Below the pieces are notes generated by a model. That model was not told the DNA's origin. It worked only from the letters and a program-made list of their open reading frames with translations, and searched no databases. The position numbers and the translations under genes were made by a program. Below are positions 34,243-41,547 of a DNA stretch of 51,437 nucleotides, piece by piece (positions within the stretch are counted from its first letter, which is position 1; every line of letters starts with the position of its first letter). Source of the DNA: Bacteroides sp. (GTDB taxonomy: Bacteria > Bacteroidota > Bacteroidia > Bacteroidales > Muribaculaceae); NCBI GenBank assembly GCA_014801985.1, contig JAAVDD010000015.1:4975-56411 (forward strand), written 5' to 3'.

Positions 34243-35270
34243 AAGTTGTTAAATTCATTTATCAGAGAGATGGTGCGGTCGTTTTCGGAAGGAGTTCCGA
34301 TGGTGATTCTCAGGGTCTCACTGCATAACGGCATCCTGGAGCGATTTCGCACGATCACACCATTCTTTATCAGATAACCATAAAGGGCATCTGCATCCTT
34401 CACCTTCACCAAAAGAAAATTGGCATCCGAGGGATAAACCCTCCCCACGCATCCGGCCTTCTCTAATGCCTTGGCCATGCGATTCCTCTCAGAGACAATC
34501 TCCGGTATGTGGTCGGAAGTGCCTTCCTCTATTCGTCGCATCAGCTCCTCCTGAATCATCGAGCTCATATTATAGGGATACTTCACACGGCCGAAATACT
34601 CATTAATCTCAGGCAGCGAGAATGCCATTCCGGCGCGAAGTCCCGCCATTCCCCAGGCTTTTGAGAAGGTGCGGAGCACGATGAGATTCTTCACCTTGCC
34701 AATCTCGCTCAGCAGCGAACCTTTCTCGGAAAAATCAGCATAGGCCTCATCCACGACCACAATCCCGTCGAACTTAGCGGCCAGACTCAGAATCTCCTCC
34801 TTCGGAAAGGCGTTTCCCGTGGGGTTGTTGGGTGAGCATATCCACATCACCTTCGTATTCTCATCCGCCGCAGCCAGAAGCCGTTCAGCTGGGAGGGAAT
34901 AATCCTCATTCAGAAGCACTTCACGAATCTCAATGTCATTGACGGCGGCCGCTACCTTATACACTCCATAGCTGGGCGCAATGGCTATGACATTATCCTT
35001 ACCGGGAGTGCAGAACACTCGGAAAATAACGTCGATGGCCTCATCGCTTCCGGCGCCACCGATGAAAATCGACTCCGGCGCCACCCCCGTGAGCTGCGAC
35101 ACACGCTCCTTCAGCCTTTTCTGATGAGGATCCGGATAACGGTTCACGCCATTGGGGTAGGGAGATTCATTGGCATCAAGCCATACGGAGATATCACCCC
35201 CCTGAAACTCATCGCGGGCAGTGGAATAAGGCTCCAGTTCCAATATATTTTTTCTGATATATCTCTTCAT
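34239..35270 (-). CDS. hisC: Histidinol-phosphate aminotransferase
   Basis: This PLP enzyme of fold type I converts imidazole acetol phosphate to histidinol phosphate. I place the start at the ATG at 35270 (MKRYIRKNILELEPYSTARD), 13 bp after the hisD stop. A longer frame reaches 35342 but would overlap hisD by 59 bp. Visible blocks are WLDANESPYPNGVNRYPDP, GSDEAIDVIFR, WICSPNNPTGN, VVDEAYADFSE, LRTFSKAWGMAGLRAG with the PLP lysine, and FLLVKVKDADALYGYL. Confidence 0.95.
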   Translation of the reverse strand: MKRYIRKNILELEPYSTARDEFQGGDISVWLDANESPYPNGVNRYPDPHQKRLKERVSQLTGVAPESIFIGGAGSDEAIDVIFRVFCTPGKDNVIAIAPSYGVYKVAAAVNDIEIREVLLNEDYSLPAERLLAAADENTKVMWICSPNNPTGNAFPKEEILSLAAKFDGIVVVDEAYADFSEKGSLLSEIGKVKNLIVLRTFSKAWGMAGLRAGMAFSLPEINEYFGRVKYPYNMSSMIQEELMRRIEEGTSDHIPEIVSERNRMAKALEKAGCVGRVYPSDANFLLVKVKDADALYGYLIKNGVIVRNRSRMPLCSETLRITIGTPSENDRTISLINEFNNL

Positions 35271-35283
35271 AAGCAATAGGGGA

Positions 35284-36561
35284 TTATTTATCGCCGCATC
35301 TAAGCTCCACCGCCATTGCATGGGCATCAAGCCCTTCGGCACGGGCCATTGAAGTGATGACAGGGCGCAACAGTGTGAGACCCTCCGGGGTGAGTTCCTG
35401 ATAAGTTATCTTATGCATGAAGCTGTCGATATTCACTCCGCTGAATGAATGCGCCCAGCCTGAAGTGGGGAGGGTATGGTTTGTTCCCGAAGCATAATCT
35501 CCTGCGCTTTCGGGGGAGAAATTTCCGATGAATACGCTTCCTGCCGCATAAATTCTGTCGGCAATGGACCAAGGCTCACGCATGGATATGATCAGATGCT
35601 CAGGGGCATATCGATTTGCAAACTCCGCTATCTCCTCTTCCGAATGGAACACGATTATGCGGCTATGGGAAAGCGAACCCTCTATCGACTCGCGACGCGG
35701 AAGAAGATCTGCAAGACGCTCCACCTCTGCACTGATACGCTCTGCAAGCTGCATGGAGGTGCAGACGGCTATCGCTTGACTGTCGGGCCCATGTTCGGCC
35801 TGCGAAAGCATATCGGCAGCCACGAAAGAGGGGTCGGCTGAATCGTCGGCAAGCACCATCACCTCGCTTGGACCGGCCGGCATATCAATAGCAGTGTAAC
35901 GCGAAATCTCCTGCTTGGCCTTGGTCACGTAACGGTTGCCGGGTCCGAAGATTTTATCCACCTTCGGTATGCTCTTTGTTCCGAGTCCCATTGCCGCAAT
36001 TGCCTGTGCCCCACCTATGCGGTAGACTTTATCCACACCGCAGAAAGAGGCCGCGAAGAGTATTTCCGGAGCAATGCCGTGGCTTCCGTTGTCGGGGGTG
36101 CACAGCACAATCTCCTTGCAACCGGCAATCTTTGCAGGGAGGGCGAGCATCAGGACTGTGGAGAAAAGCGGTGCGCGACCGCCTGGGATATAAAGTCCCA
36201 CACGGCGTATCGGCATGGCACGCTGAATGCAGCGGACCCCCGGCATTGTCTCCACAGCTACGGGATCGGGAATCTGAGCCTTATGAAAGGCACGGATATT
36301 GGCGGCAGCCTTGCGGATAGCTTCCGCCACTTCAGGCGCCACCTTTGCCGAAGCCTCTTCGATCTCTTCGGGAGTGACCTCAAATGAATCCCCCTCAAAA
36401 CCATCGAACTTCTTTGAATAATGCATCACGGCCGAATCACCGTATGCCTTGACATTGGCGATGATATCCTTCACCGCCTTCTCGATTTCCAGATCGTCGG
36501 GAATGTTTCTCTCGCAAAGAGCCTTCCAATCTTTTGCAGTAGGGTTTTCGATTATCTTCAT
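35284..36561 (-). CDS. hisD: Histidinol dehydrogenase
   Basis: This 425-residue enzyme catalyses the last two oxidations, from histidinol to histidine, using NAD+ and Zn2+. Signature blocks are RVGLYIPGGRAPLFSTVLML, YRIGGAQAIAAMGLGT, FGPGNRYVTKAKQ, DMPAGPSEVMVLADDSADP, AADMLSQAEHGPDSQA and APEHLIISM. It overlaps hisG by 4 bp. Confidence 0.97.
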   Translation of the reverse strand: MKIIENPTAKDWKALCERNIPDDLEIEKAVKDIIANVKAYGDSAVMHYSKKFDGFEGDSFEVTPEEIEEASAKVAPEVAEAIRKAAANIRAFHKAQIPDPVAVETMPGVRCIQRAMPIRRVGLYIPGGRAPLFSTVLMLALPAKIAGCKEIVLCTPDNGSHGIAPEILFAASFCGVDKVYRIGGAQAIAAMGLGTKSIPKVDKIFGPGNRYVTKAKQEISRYTAIDMPAGPSEVMVLADDSADPSFVAADMLSQAEHGPDSQAIAVCTSMQLAERISAEVERLADLLPRRESIEGSLSHSRIIVFHSEEEIAEFANRYAPEHLIISMREPWSIADRIYAAGSVFIGNFSPESAGDYASGTNHTLPTSGWAHSFSGVNIDSFMHKITYQELTPEGLTLLRPVITSMARAEGLDAHAMAVELRCGDK

Positions 36562-37409
36562 TTTATAACATTTTCAAGAGCGAGCACAAGAATATCAGCC
36601 GCCCCGATGGTTTTCAACTGTTCTATTTTCTCCCATAGGTTATCTTCATGAATCACGACATGAAGCGACACCCATTCAGGATCGGCAAGCGGCAGAATCG
36701 TGGGACTCTTCATACCGGGAAGGATTTCGACAGCCTCCTCCACCTTCTCTTTCGGGAGGTTGAAGAGCACATATTTCATTCCTCGGCTCTCGATTATCGA
36801 CTGGAAGCGGAACATCAGTTTTGAAAGCTCGGCCTCTTTCTCCTCGTCAATGTGAGGGTTTGCGATAAGCACTGCTTCCGATCGTATCACGGTCTCCTCC
36901 TCTTTGAGACCGTTTTGTATTAGCGTGCCTCCCGAAGAGACGATATCGAAAATGGCATCAGCCATACCGACAGCCGGGGCCACTTCGACTGATCCGGCTA
37001 TCTCATGCACGAAAGCCTGAATATCATTCTCGACAAAGAAATTGCGAAGAATCACGGGGTAGGAGGTTGCCACACGCTTCCCCTCAAACCATTTCACGCC
37101 AGGGTAATCCACACTTTTTGGCACTGCCAATGAGAGACGGCAGGCACCGAAGCCGAGATTCATGCGCACATCCACATCCTGTTCCTTCTCCAGCACCTCG
37201 TTTAGACCAACGATTCCGATATCGGCCACACCCAAGGCCACAGCCTGCGGAATATCGTCGTCGCGAAGATAAAGCACATGCAGGGGGAATCCTTTGGCGT
37301 CGGAGATGAGTTTACGATGGCTTGCGGAGGCTGTGATGCCGGCATCCTTCAGCAGGGCGACGGTATCTTCATTAAGTCTCCCTTTATTCTGGATAGCTAT
37401 TGTGAGCAT
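36558..37409 (-). CDS. hisG: ATP phosphoribosyltransferase, long form
   Basis: This 283-residue first enzyme of histidine synthesis joins ATP and PRPP. It is the long form with a C-terminal ACT-like regulatory domain (about 210-283, LPGMKSPTILPLADPEWVSL), so it needs no HisZ and should be inhibited by histidine. Other blocks are QNKGRLNEDTVALLKDAG, VALGVADIGIVGLNEVLE, RVATSYPVILRNFF and DAIFDIVSSGGTLIQNGL. It is the first gene of the operon. A TAACTTTG box at 37474-37481 precedes it. The short leader shows no His-codon-rich peptide, so classic attenuation is not evident. Confidence 0.97.
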   Translation of the reverse strand: MLTIAIQNKGRLNEDTVALLKDAGITASASHRKLISDAKGFPLHVLYLRDDDIPQAVALGVADIGIVGLNEVLEKEQDVDVRMNLGFGACRLSLAVPKSVDYPGVKWFEGKRVATSYPVILRNFFVENDIQAFVHEIAGSVEVAPAVGMADAIFDIVSSGGTLIQNGLKEEETVIRSEAVLIANPHIDEEKEAELSKLMFRFQSIIESRGMKYVLFNLPKEKVEEAVEILPGMKSPTILPLADPEWVSLHVVIHEDNLWEKIEQLKTIGAADILVLALENVIK

Positions 37410-37473
37410 AAGCAGGGTCTAATTAATGGGTTGATATTTGGTGAGAAGAGTTCCGAAAAATCTTATCAGACGG

Positions 37474-37481
37474 CAAAGTTA
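37474..37481 (-). promoter_or_regulatory. -7 box of the his operon
   Basis: TAACTTTG on the minus strand matches TAnnTTTG; no TTTG is seen 20 bp upstream. Transcription would start near 37467, with a leader of about 58 nt. Confidence 0.5.
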
Positions 37482-37542
37482 CAAAAAATTTTCCGGAATA
37501 ATGGCTAAATGTCACAAAAAGATGCTAAAAGAAGAAAAAAGC

Positions 37543-38922
37543 TTACATTTCTTTCCTGAGACGCGCCACAGGGATGCGAAGACGGTCGCGGTATTTTGCC
37601 ACAGTGCGACGCGATATGTCGAAGCCACGCGCTGCCATTTCCTCCATGATATGCTGGTCGCTGAGGGGATGGCGCTTATCCTCCTTCTCCACAAGAGCAC
37701 GTATCTCCTCCTCGATCTTGCGGTTGGTAAGAGCTTCGGATCCATCGGTATTTTCCCCCACTGAATCGCTGAAGAAAAAACGCAGCGGGAAAATGCCCCA
37801 GGGGGTGGCCACATACTTTCCGTTGGTGGCTCGCGAGATTACGGAGAAATCAAGTCCCGTCAGCTCAGCCACATTCTTGATCATCATCGGGCGCAGCGTG
37901 TAGACATCCTGAGTGAGGAAATACTCTTTCTGAATCTTGACAATGGCTGTCATCACATCCATCATCGTGCGCTGACGCTGAGAGAGAATAGCCATGAACT
38001 CGCGCGCGTCATTATAATTGCGCATCACATATTCCGACTCGGCGCTTCTCTTGGCACGCCCTTTTGCGGAACGCTCCATAGTCTCGACGGCTTGTTCGAA
38101 ACTGCGGTCGATCTGGAGCTCAGGGATACGGCTGTTTAGGCTCACTGTAATTTCCCCATCCTCATTATTTACTATGAAATCAGGCACCACTATGGATGCC
38201 ATGTCGCTCCGGCTCGATCCCAAGGCAGCTCCGGGGCGCGGATTCAGGGAGCGTATGAGGTCGAGGGCTGCATCCACCTCTTCGGCTGAAAGTCGTAGTG
38301 AAGACACAAGACGATGCTTATGCTTCATCGTGAAAGCCTCATAACCATCGCGGATAATGCGAAGAGCGTTGTCGCGCACCGTGGATTCGGGCATAGCCTC
38401 AAGCTGTAGCAGTAGGGTGTCGCGGAGATTGAATGCCCCTATTCCGGGAGGGTCGAGACTGCGAACCGTGTCAAGAGCCTGACGAGCTTCTTCATCAGTG
38501 AGATCGATCCCTTCATTGAAGGCCATGTCGTCGGTCATCGAGCGCAGAGAGCGGTCGAGATACCCATTGGAGTCAAGATTTCCTATGATATATCTGGCTC
38601 CTGCCTCCACTTTCTCAGGGAGACGTCGCTCCGAGAGCTGTGAGGTGAGATTGTCATAGAGCGATTCCTCCGTGTCGGCCGGTGTGAAAGCCGGAGTGTC
38701 CTCAGAGGAGGATGAATAATTGCGGAAAGAGGGATGGACTGTGAAATCCATTCCGGTATCGACCTGCGTATCCTTCTCTTCAAGGGCCACATTCTCCTCC
38801 AGTTCCTTCTGCACAGCCTCCTCAAGCTCCGGGGCGTTCATTTCGAGGAGCTTCACGAAGCGTATCTGCTGAGGCGACAGCGTCAGACGCTGGGTCTGTT
38901 CGAGTTGGAGATTCTGTGGCAT
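37543..38922 (-). CDS. rpoN: RNA polymerase sigma-54 factor
   Basis: This 459-residue protein has all three sigma-54 regions. The Gln/Leu-rich activator-contact region is LQLEQTQRLTLSPQQIRFVKLLEMNAPELEE (7-37, given in two blocks: LQLEQTQRLTL and SPQQIRFVKLLEM). The core-binding domain holds LNPRPGAALG, and the C-terminal DNA-binding part carries the RpoN box as ISRRTVAKYRDRL. Acidic segments lie near 45-80. No sigma-54 activator gene is present in the window. The ATG is directly preceded by a GGTTAT-type repeat (38928-38999) and the terminator of tRNA-Leu(UAA), with no obvious TAnnTTTG promoter between them. Confidence 0.96.
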   Translation of the reverse strand: MPQNLQLEQTQRLTLSPQQIRFVKLLEMNAPELEEAVQKELEENVALEEKDTQVDTGMDFTVHPSFRNYSSSSEDTPAFTPADTEESLYDNLTSQLSERRLPEKVEAGARYIIGNLDSNGYLDRSLRSMTDDMAFNEGIDLTDEEARQALDTVRSLDPPGIGAFNLRDTLLLQLEAMPESTVRDNALRIIRDGYEAFTMKHKHRLVSSLRLSAEEVDAALDLIRSLNPRPGAALGSSRSDMASIVVPDFIVNNEDGEITVSLNSRIPELQIDRSFEQAVETMERSAKGRAKRSAESEYVMRNYNDAREFMAILSQRQRTMMDVMTAIVKIQKEYFLTQDVYTLRPMMIKNVAELTGLDFSVISRATNGKYVATPWGIFPLRFFFSDSVGENTDGSEALTNRKIEEEIRALVEKEDKRHPLSDQHIMEEMAARGFDISRRTVAKYRDRLRIPVARLRKEM

Positions 38923-38927
38923 TTTCA

Positions 38928-38999
38928 GGTTATGGGGTTTAAGGGGTTACTGAGGTGGTTATATGGTTATGGGGTTAGAGAGGTTATGAGGTTATGGGA
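38928..38999. repeat. Degenerate GGTTATGGGG tandem repeat before rpoN
   Basis: About eight imperfect units (GGTTATGGGG, GGTTACTGAG, GGTTATAT, GGTTATGAG and similar) lie between 5 and 77 bases upstream of the rpoN ATG, within its untranslated leader or promoter. The sequence type matches the hisA-hisF spacer. Confidence 0.7.
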
Positions 39000-39002
39000 G
39001 AG

Positions 39003-39039
39003 AAATAAAAAACCGGCACCTCCGAGAGGGAGGTGCCGG
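39003..39039 (-). terminator. Terminator after tRNA-Leu(UAA)
   Basis: CCGGCACCTCC (39013-39023) pairs with GGAGGTGCCGG (39029-39039), loop GAGAG; on the minus strand TTTTTTATTTC follows. It is a strong intrinsic terminator 7 bases past the tRNA 3' end. Confidence 0.9.
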
Positions 39040-39046
39040 CTACGAG

Positions 39047-39134
39047 TGGTACAGAAAGTGGGACTCGAACCCACACAGCCGATAAAGGCCAAGGGATTTT
39101 AAGTCCCTCGTGTCTACCATTCCACCATTTCTGC
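39047..39134 (-). tRNA. tRNA-Leu (anticodon UAA)
   Basis: A class II tRNA with acceptor arms GCAGAAA / TTTCTGT, D-arm region GGTGGAATGGTAGACAC, anticodon stem AGGGA/TCCCT around CTTAAAA (anticodon UAA, codon UUA), a long variable arm, and the T-arm GTGGGTTCGAGTCCCAC. Discriminator A and an encoded CCA (39047-39050) follow, unlike tRNA-Leu(CAA) above. The first pair is again G1-U72. Confidence 0.94.
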
Positions 39135-39240
39135 ATCACATTCCATTGGCGGCAAAGCCGACCGGAATCATTTGCAAAGGTAATCTTTTTTCTTCAACTT
39201 TGCAAATAAATTTTTCTCAGCGGGCATAAAAATATATGAA

Positions 39241-39723
39241 TCACTTCGGATATTCCAGATTTTCAGGGGTAATCTTCTCCAGAACTTCCTCAAGGAAGAT
39301 TCGGGCATCCTCTTTTGCACGAGGAAGATCCATGAAGGAGTAATTTCCGCAATCCTTGGGAGTGGCGCCCGGCACTTCCCCTTCGAAATCAGCGATTCGG
39401 CTGAAGGTGTCCTTAAGAAGCGGGAGTATGTCCGCTGAAGTGAGGTCGCCCTGAAGGATCAGGTAATTACCTGTGCAGCATCCCATCGGGCCCCAATAGA
39501 CCACGCGGTCTTTCCATTCGGGATTGTTGCGGAGGAATGTTGCAGCCAGATGTTCCATTGCGTGGAGGGATTCGGGCGAGAGAACCGGCTGACGGTTCGG
39601 CTCGGTGAGACGAATATCAAAAGTGGTGAGTATATCCCCGGAAGGAGTGGTGTCTTTCCTTGAGACATAGACGCCGCGCAGTAGGCGGAGATGGTCGATT
39701 GTGAAACTTGCTATCTTTTGCAT
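39241..39723 (-). CDS. luxS: S-ribosylhomocysteine lyase (autoinducer-2 synthesis)
   Basis: This 160-residue enzyme cleaves S-ribosylhomocysteine to homocysteine and DPD, the precursor of AI-2. The metal site is visible as HAMEH (His54, Glu57, His58) with Cys125 in GATPKDCGNYS; the catalytic cysteine is in GPMGCCTGNY (Cys82; the common GCRTG has Arg where this has Cys). Length is normal. It is a single gene; the nucleosidase gene (pfs) that feeds it is not in the window. A TATTTTTG -7 box lies at 39765-39772 on the minus strand. Confidence 0.97.
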   Translation of the reverse strand: MQKIASFTIDHLRLLRGVYVSRKDTTPSGDILTTFDIRLTEPNRQPVLSPESLHAMEHLAATFLRNNPEWKDRVVYWGPMGCCTGNYLILQGDLTSADILPLLKDTFSRIADFEGEVPGATPKDCGNYSFMDLPRAKEDARIFLEEVLEKITPENLEYPK

Positions 39724-39764
39724 GTAGTTTATGCTTTTTAAAAGAGTTTAATGCATATCGGCTG

Positions 39765-39772
39765 CAAAAATA
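39765..39772 (-). promoter_or_regulatory. -7 box of luxS
   Basis: TATTTTTG on the minus strand, about 42 bp upstream of the luxS ATG; no good -33 box is seen. It lies back to back with the consensus promoter of the TPR gene. Confidence 0.5.
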
Positions 39773-39790
39773 CGTCTTTTTTTTCTAACA

Positions 39791-39822
39791 TTTGGCTGAA
39801 TCAAAAATAATTATTAATTTTG
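39791..39822 (+). promoter_or_regulatory. Consensus promoter of the TPR membrane protein gene
   Basis: TTTG (39791-39794), 20 bp, TAATTTTG (39815-39822). The start would be near 39828. The spacer is almost the same as that of the promoter at 29141. Confidence 0.82.
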
Positions 39823-39887
39823 CGTGTTAATTAAAGCAAAATAAAACGGCGGTGTTCACCGCTCAGACAAGAATACTTATAGACAGT

Positions 39888-40562
39888 ATGGCATCAAATA
39901 ACGAAAACGAGCAGAACGCAATTGATAAGCTTGACAGCAATCTGAGCTCTGCGAGCGAGAAAATCGCCAACAACAAGAAAATCATCTACTGGGTGCTGGG
40001 CGCCATTGTAGTGGTAGGGGGTTTCATCCTCAGCTATTTCTTCATCTATCGCAATCCGCATTTGAAGGGCGCTGCCGAGGCATACAACCAGGTTGAAATC
40101 ACTGCCGTGGGTAACGACTCCATCGCTGCCGCCGAATATAAAAAGGTGGCAAACCAATATTCCAATACCCCTTCAGGTCATCTTGCAGCGCTTGAGGCTG
40201 CCGAGGCTTTCTACGATCAGGGTAAATACAAAGAGGCTATCGAATGTCTCGACAAGGCTAATATCGGTGAGAAAGTGCTTATGGCAAATGCAATTATCCT
40301 CAAGGGTGACTGTTATGTCAATCTCAAGCAGTATGACAAGGCTCTTGATGCTTTCAAGGATGCTGTGAAGAAAGGCGACAAGAATGATCAGATCGTCCCC
40401 CGTGCTCTTCTCAAGTGTGCCAATGTCTACGATGAGCAGAAGAAGTATGCACAGGCGCTTGAATGCTACGAGCAGATAAAGAACGAATATCCTACGTTCC
40501 GTCCCGGCAACGTTGATATCGAGGCTTATATCTCTCGCGAACAGGCTCGTCTTGGCAAGTAA
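39888..40562 (+). CDS. Tetratricopeptide-repeat membrane protein (YfgM/BamD-like layout)
   Basis: I place the start at the ATG at 39888 (MASNNENEQNAIDK), about 60 nt after the predicted transcription start; the frame extends to 39852 without better support. A short cytoplasmic N-terminus precedes one membrane helix (IIYWVLGAIVVVGGFILSYFF, residues about 32-52). Three to four TPR units follow outside the membrane (AALEAAEAFYDQGKYKEAIE, KGDCYVNLKQYDKALDAFKD, CANVYDEQKKYAQALECYEQ). The layout is that of the TPR-21 (YfgM-like) proteins, which help periplasmic chaperone traffic in E. coli. The exact role here is unknown. The hairpins downstream end a one-gene transcript. Confidence 0.82.
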   Translation: MASNNENEQNAIDKLDSNLSSASEKIANNKKIIYWVLGAIVVVGGFILSYFFIYRNPHLKGAAEAYNQVEITAVGNDSIAAAEYKKVANQYSNTPSGHLAALEAAEAFYDQGKYKEAIECLDKANIGEKVLMANAIILKGDCYVNLKQYDKALDAFKDAVKKGDKNDQIVPRALLKCANVYDEQKKYAQALECYEQIKNEYPTFRPGNVDIEAYISREQARLGK

Positions 40563-41003
40563 ATATTCCTCTTCTCCATTTCTCTCCTTTATCACCGGCT
40601 TATGCGAAGCCGGGCATTAATTACGACATTTCCATAAAATAATAAAACATTTGCTTATTTTATGAAAAGGGGTTCCGGCTTTCGAGACGGGGCCCTTTTC
40701 TTTTGTTCTTAACTCTTTATTCCATGCCGAGGGCAGTTTTCCAGAGGATAGTAGTTGGTCTATGCAGATAAAGATAGCATCTTCAGAATTGAGATATTTT
40801 CCTCAGAGTTTAGCTATTTAAGAAAGGATAGGGGTGGCTATATGGAGGAATCGGGGGAATTGCTTCATAATCTGTTATTAGCCCTCTAATAATACTTTCA
40901 TATCCTCTTTATTAAGAAATACCTTTATACTCCTTATATTAGCCCTTTATAACTGCCTTTGTAGATGCTGATGCGTAAATGATGCTGAGGGCGTATAAAA
41001 AAT
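40563..41003. other. Intergenic region after the TPR gene
   Basis: No protein gene is visible. A hairpin CCGGCTT-ATGCG-AAGCCGG (about 40594-40612) and the terminator at 40665-40699 end the TPR gene. Beyond that the DNA is AT-rich. It holds two similar stretches, TATTAGCCCTCTAATAA (near 40876) and TATTAGCCCTTTATAA (near 40938), of no known meaning. Confidence 0.55.
40665..40705 (+). terminator. Terminator of the TPR gene
   Basis: AAAAGGG (40665-40671) pairs with CCCTTTT (40693-40699), followed by CTTTTGTTCTT. The loop region can fold further. Confidence 0.65.
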
Positions 41004-41033
41004 CGGCAGACTCCTTTCACAAGGAATCTGCCG
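40997..41033 (-). terminator. Intrinsic terminator of the candidate small RNA
   Basis: TCTGCCG (41027-41033) pairs with CGGCAGA (41004-41010), and AAGGA with TCCTT after one mismatch; loop TCAC. On the minus strand the U run ATTTTTTAT follows. It is a strong terminator, in the minus direction only. Confidence 0.85.
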
Positions 41034-41346
41034 GGGTGCGAATCTATTTAATTTTCTACAAACCTAACATTAGTGAATTTATCAGTTTATATCTATGCTC
41101 TAATCTTAAACTTTAAAACCAACTCTGCTTTGATGATTCAAAGCCACTACTAACAACTCTAAACCAATTGAACGGCTCTTCCGTTCAAGAATCAGTTGCA
41201 AATTAATGCATCCGATTTTAATGCCTTTAGCTGTCTTTTTTGACAGCTTCTGTCAGACCTCCCGTCTGTCATAATTAAAACAACCTCTTTTACCTGATGA
41301 TAAATTACTCTGTTGGAGTGTGATCAATCATCGGTTGTAATTTCTT
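41004..41346 (-). ncRNA. Candidate structured small RNA (about 340 nt)
   Basis: The minus strand has a promoter at 41353-41384 and an intrinsic terminator at 40997-41033, with no convincing protein gene between. The predicted transcript contains perfect hairpins: TTGAACGG/CCGTTCAA (41168-41175, 41181-41188), GCTTTGA/TCAAAGC (41127-41133, 41138-41144), AGCTGTC/GACAGCT (41229-41235, 41242-41248) and CAGAC/GTCTG (41254-41268). An alternative pairing TGACAG/CTGTCA (41241-41255) competes with two of them, so the RNA could switch. A 26-codon frame (41272-41192, ATG to TGA) exists but has no other support. It could be a regulatory RNA or a long leader for nothing visible; it does not match tmRNA, RNase P or SRP RNA as I know them. 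It lies 200 bp past the DUF6377-like regulator gene. Confidence 0.55.
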
Positions 41347-41352
41347 ACGATG

Positions 41353-41384
41353 CAAAGTTAATATCAAAATCTACAATATGCAAG
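41353..41384 (-). promoter_or_regulatory. Promoter of the candidate small RNA
   Basis: On the minus strand CTTG (41384-41381), 20 bp, TAACTTTG (41360-41353), with the start near 41346. The position, 164-195 bp downstream of the regulator gene's stop, shows it does not serve that gene. Confidence 0.7.
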
Positions 41385-41547
41385 TGTTTTTCAACAAATA
41401 TAGAGTCTATATAGATTGACTTTTATGTAATTCATTGATATATACTAATTTGTAAAATTACAATATAGATATGTATATAGAGCTTGCATTGATAATATCT
41501 TGCACCATAATGGCTTTTATTGGCATGGGAGATGGTAATTTAAGAAC

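Noticed and set aside
35271..35342. hisC start at 35342
   Set aside because: It would overlap hisD by 59 bp and add a non-conserved leader; the ATG at 35270 begins the conserved HisC N-terminus and fits the tight operon.
41004..41346. Retron or 6S RNA as identity of the small RNA
   Set aside because: No reverse transcriptase is nearby, and the chain of separate short hairpins does not form the long rod with central bulge of 6S RNA.
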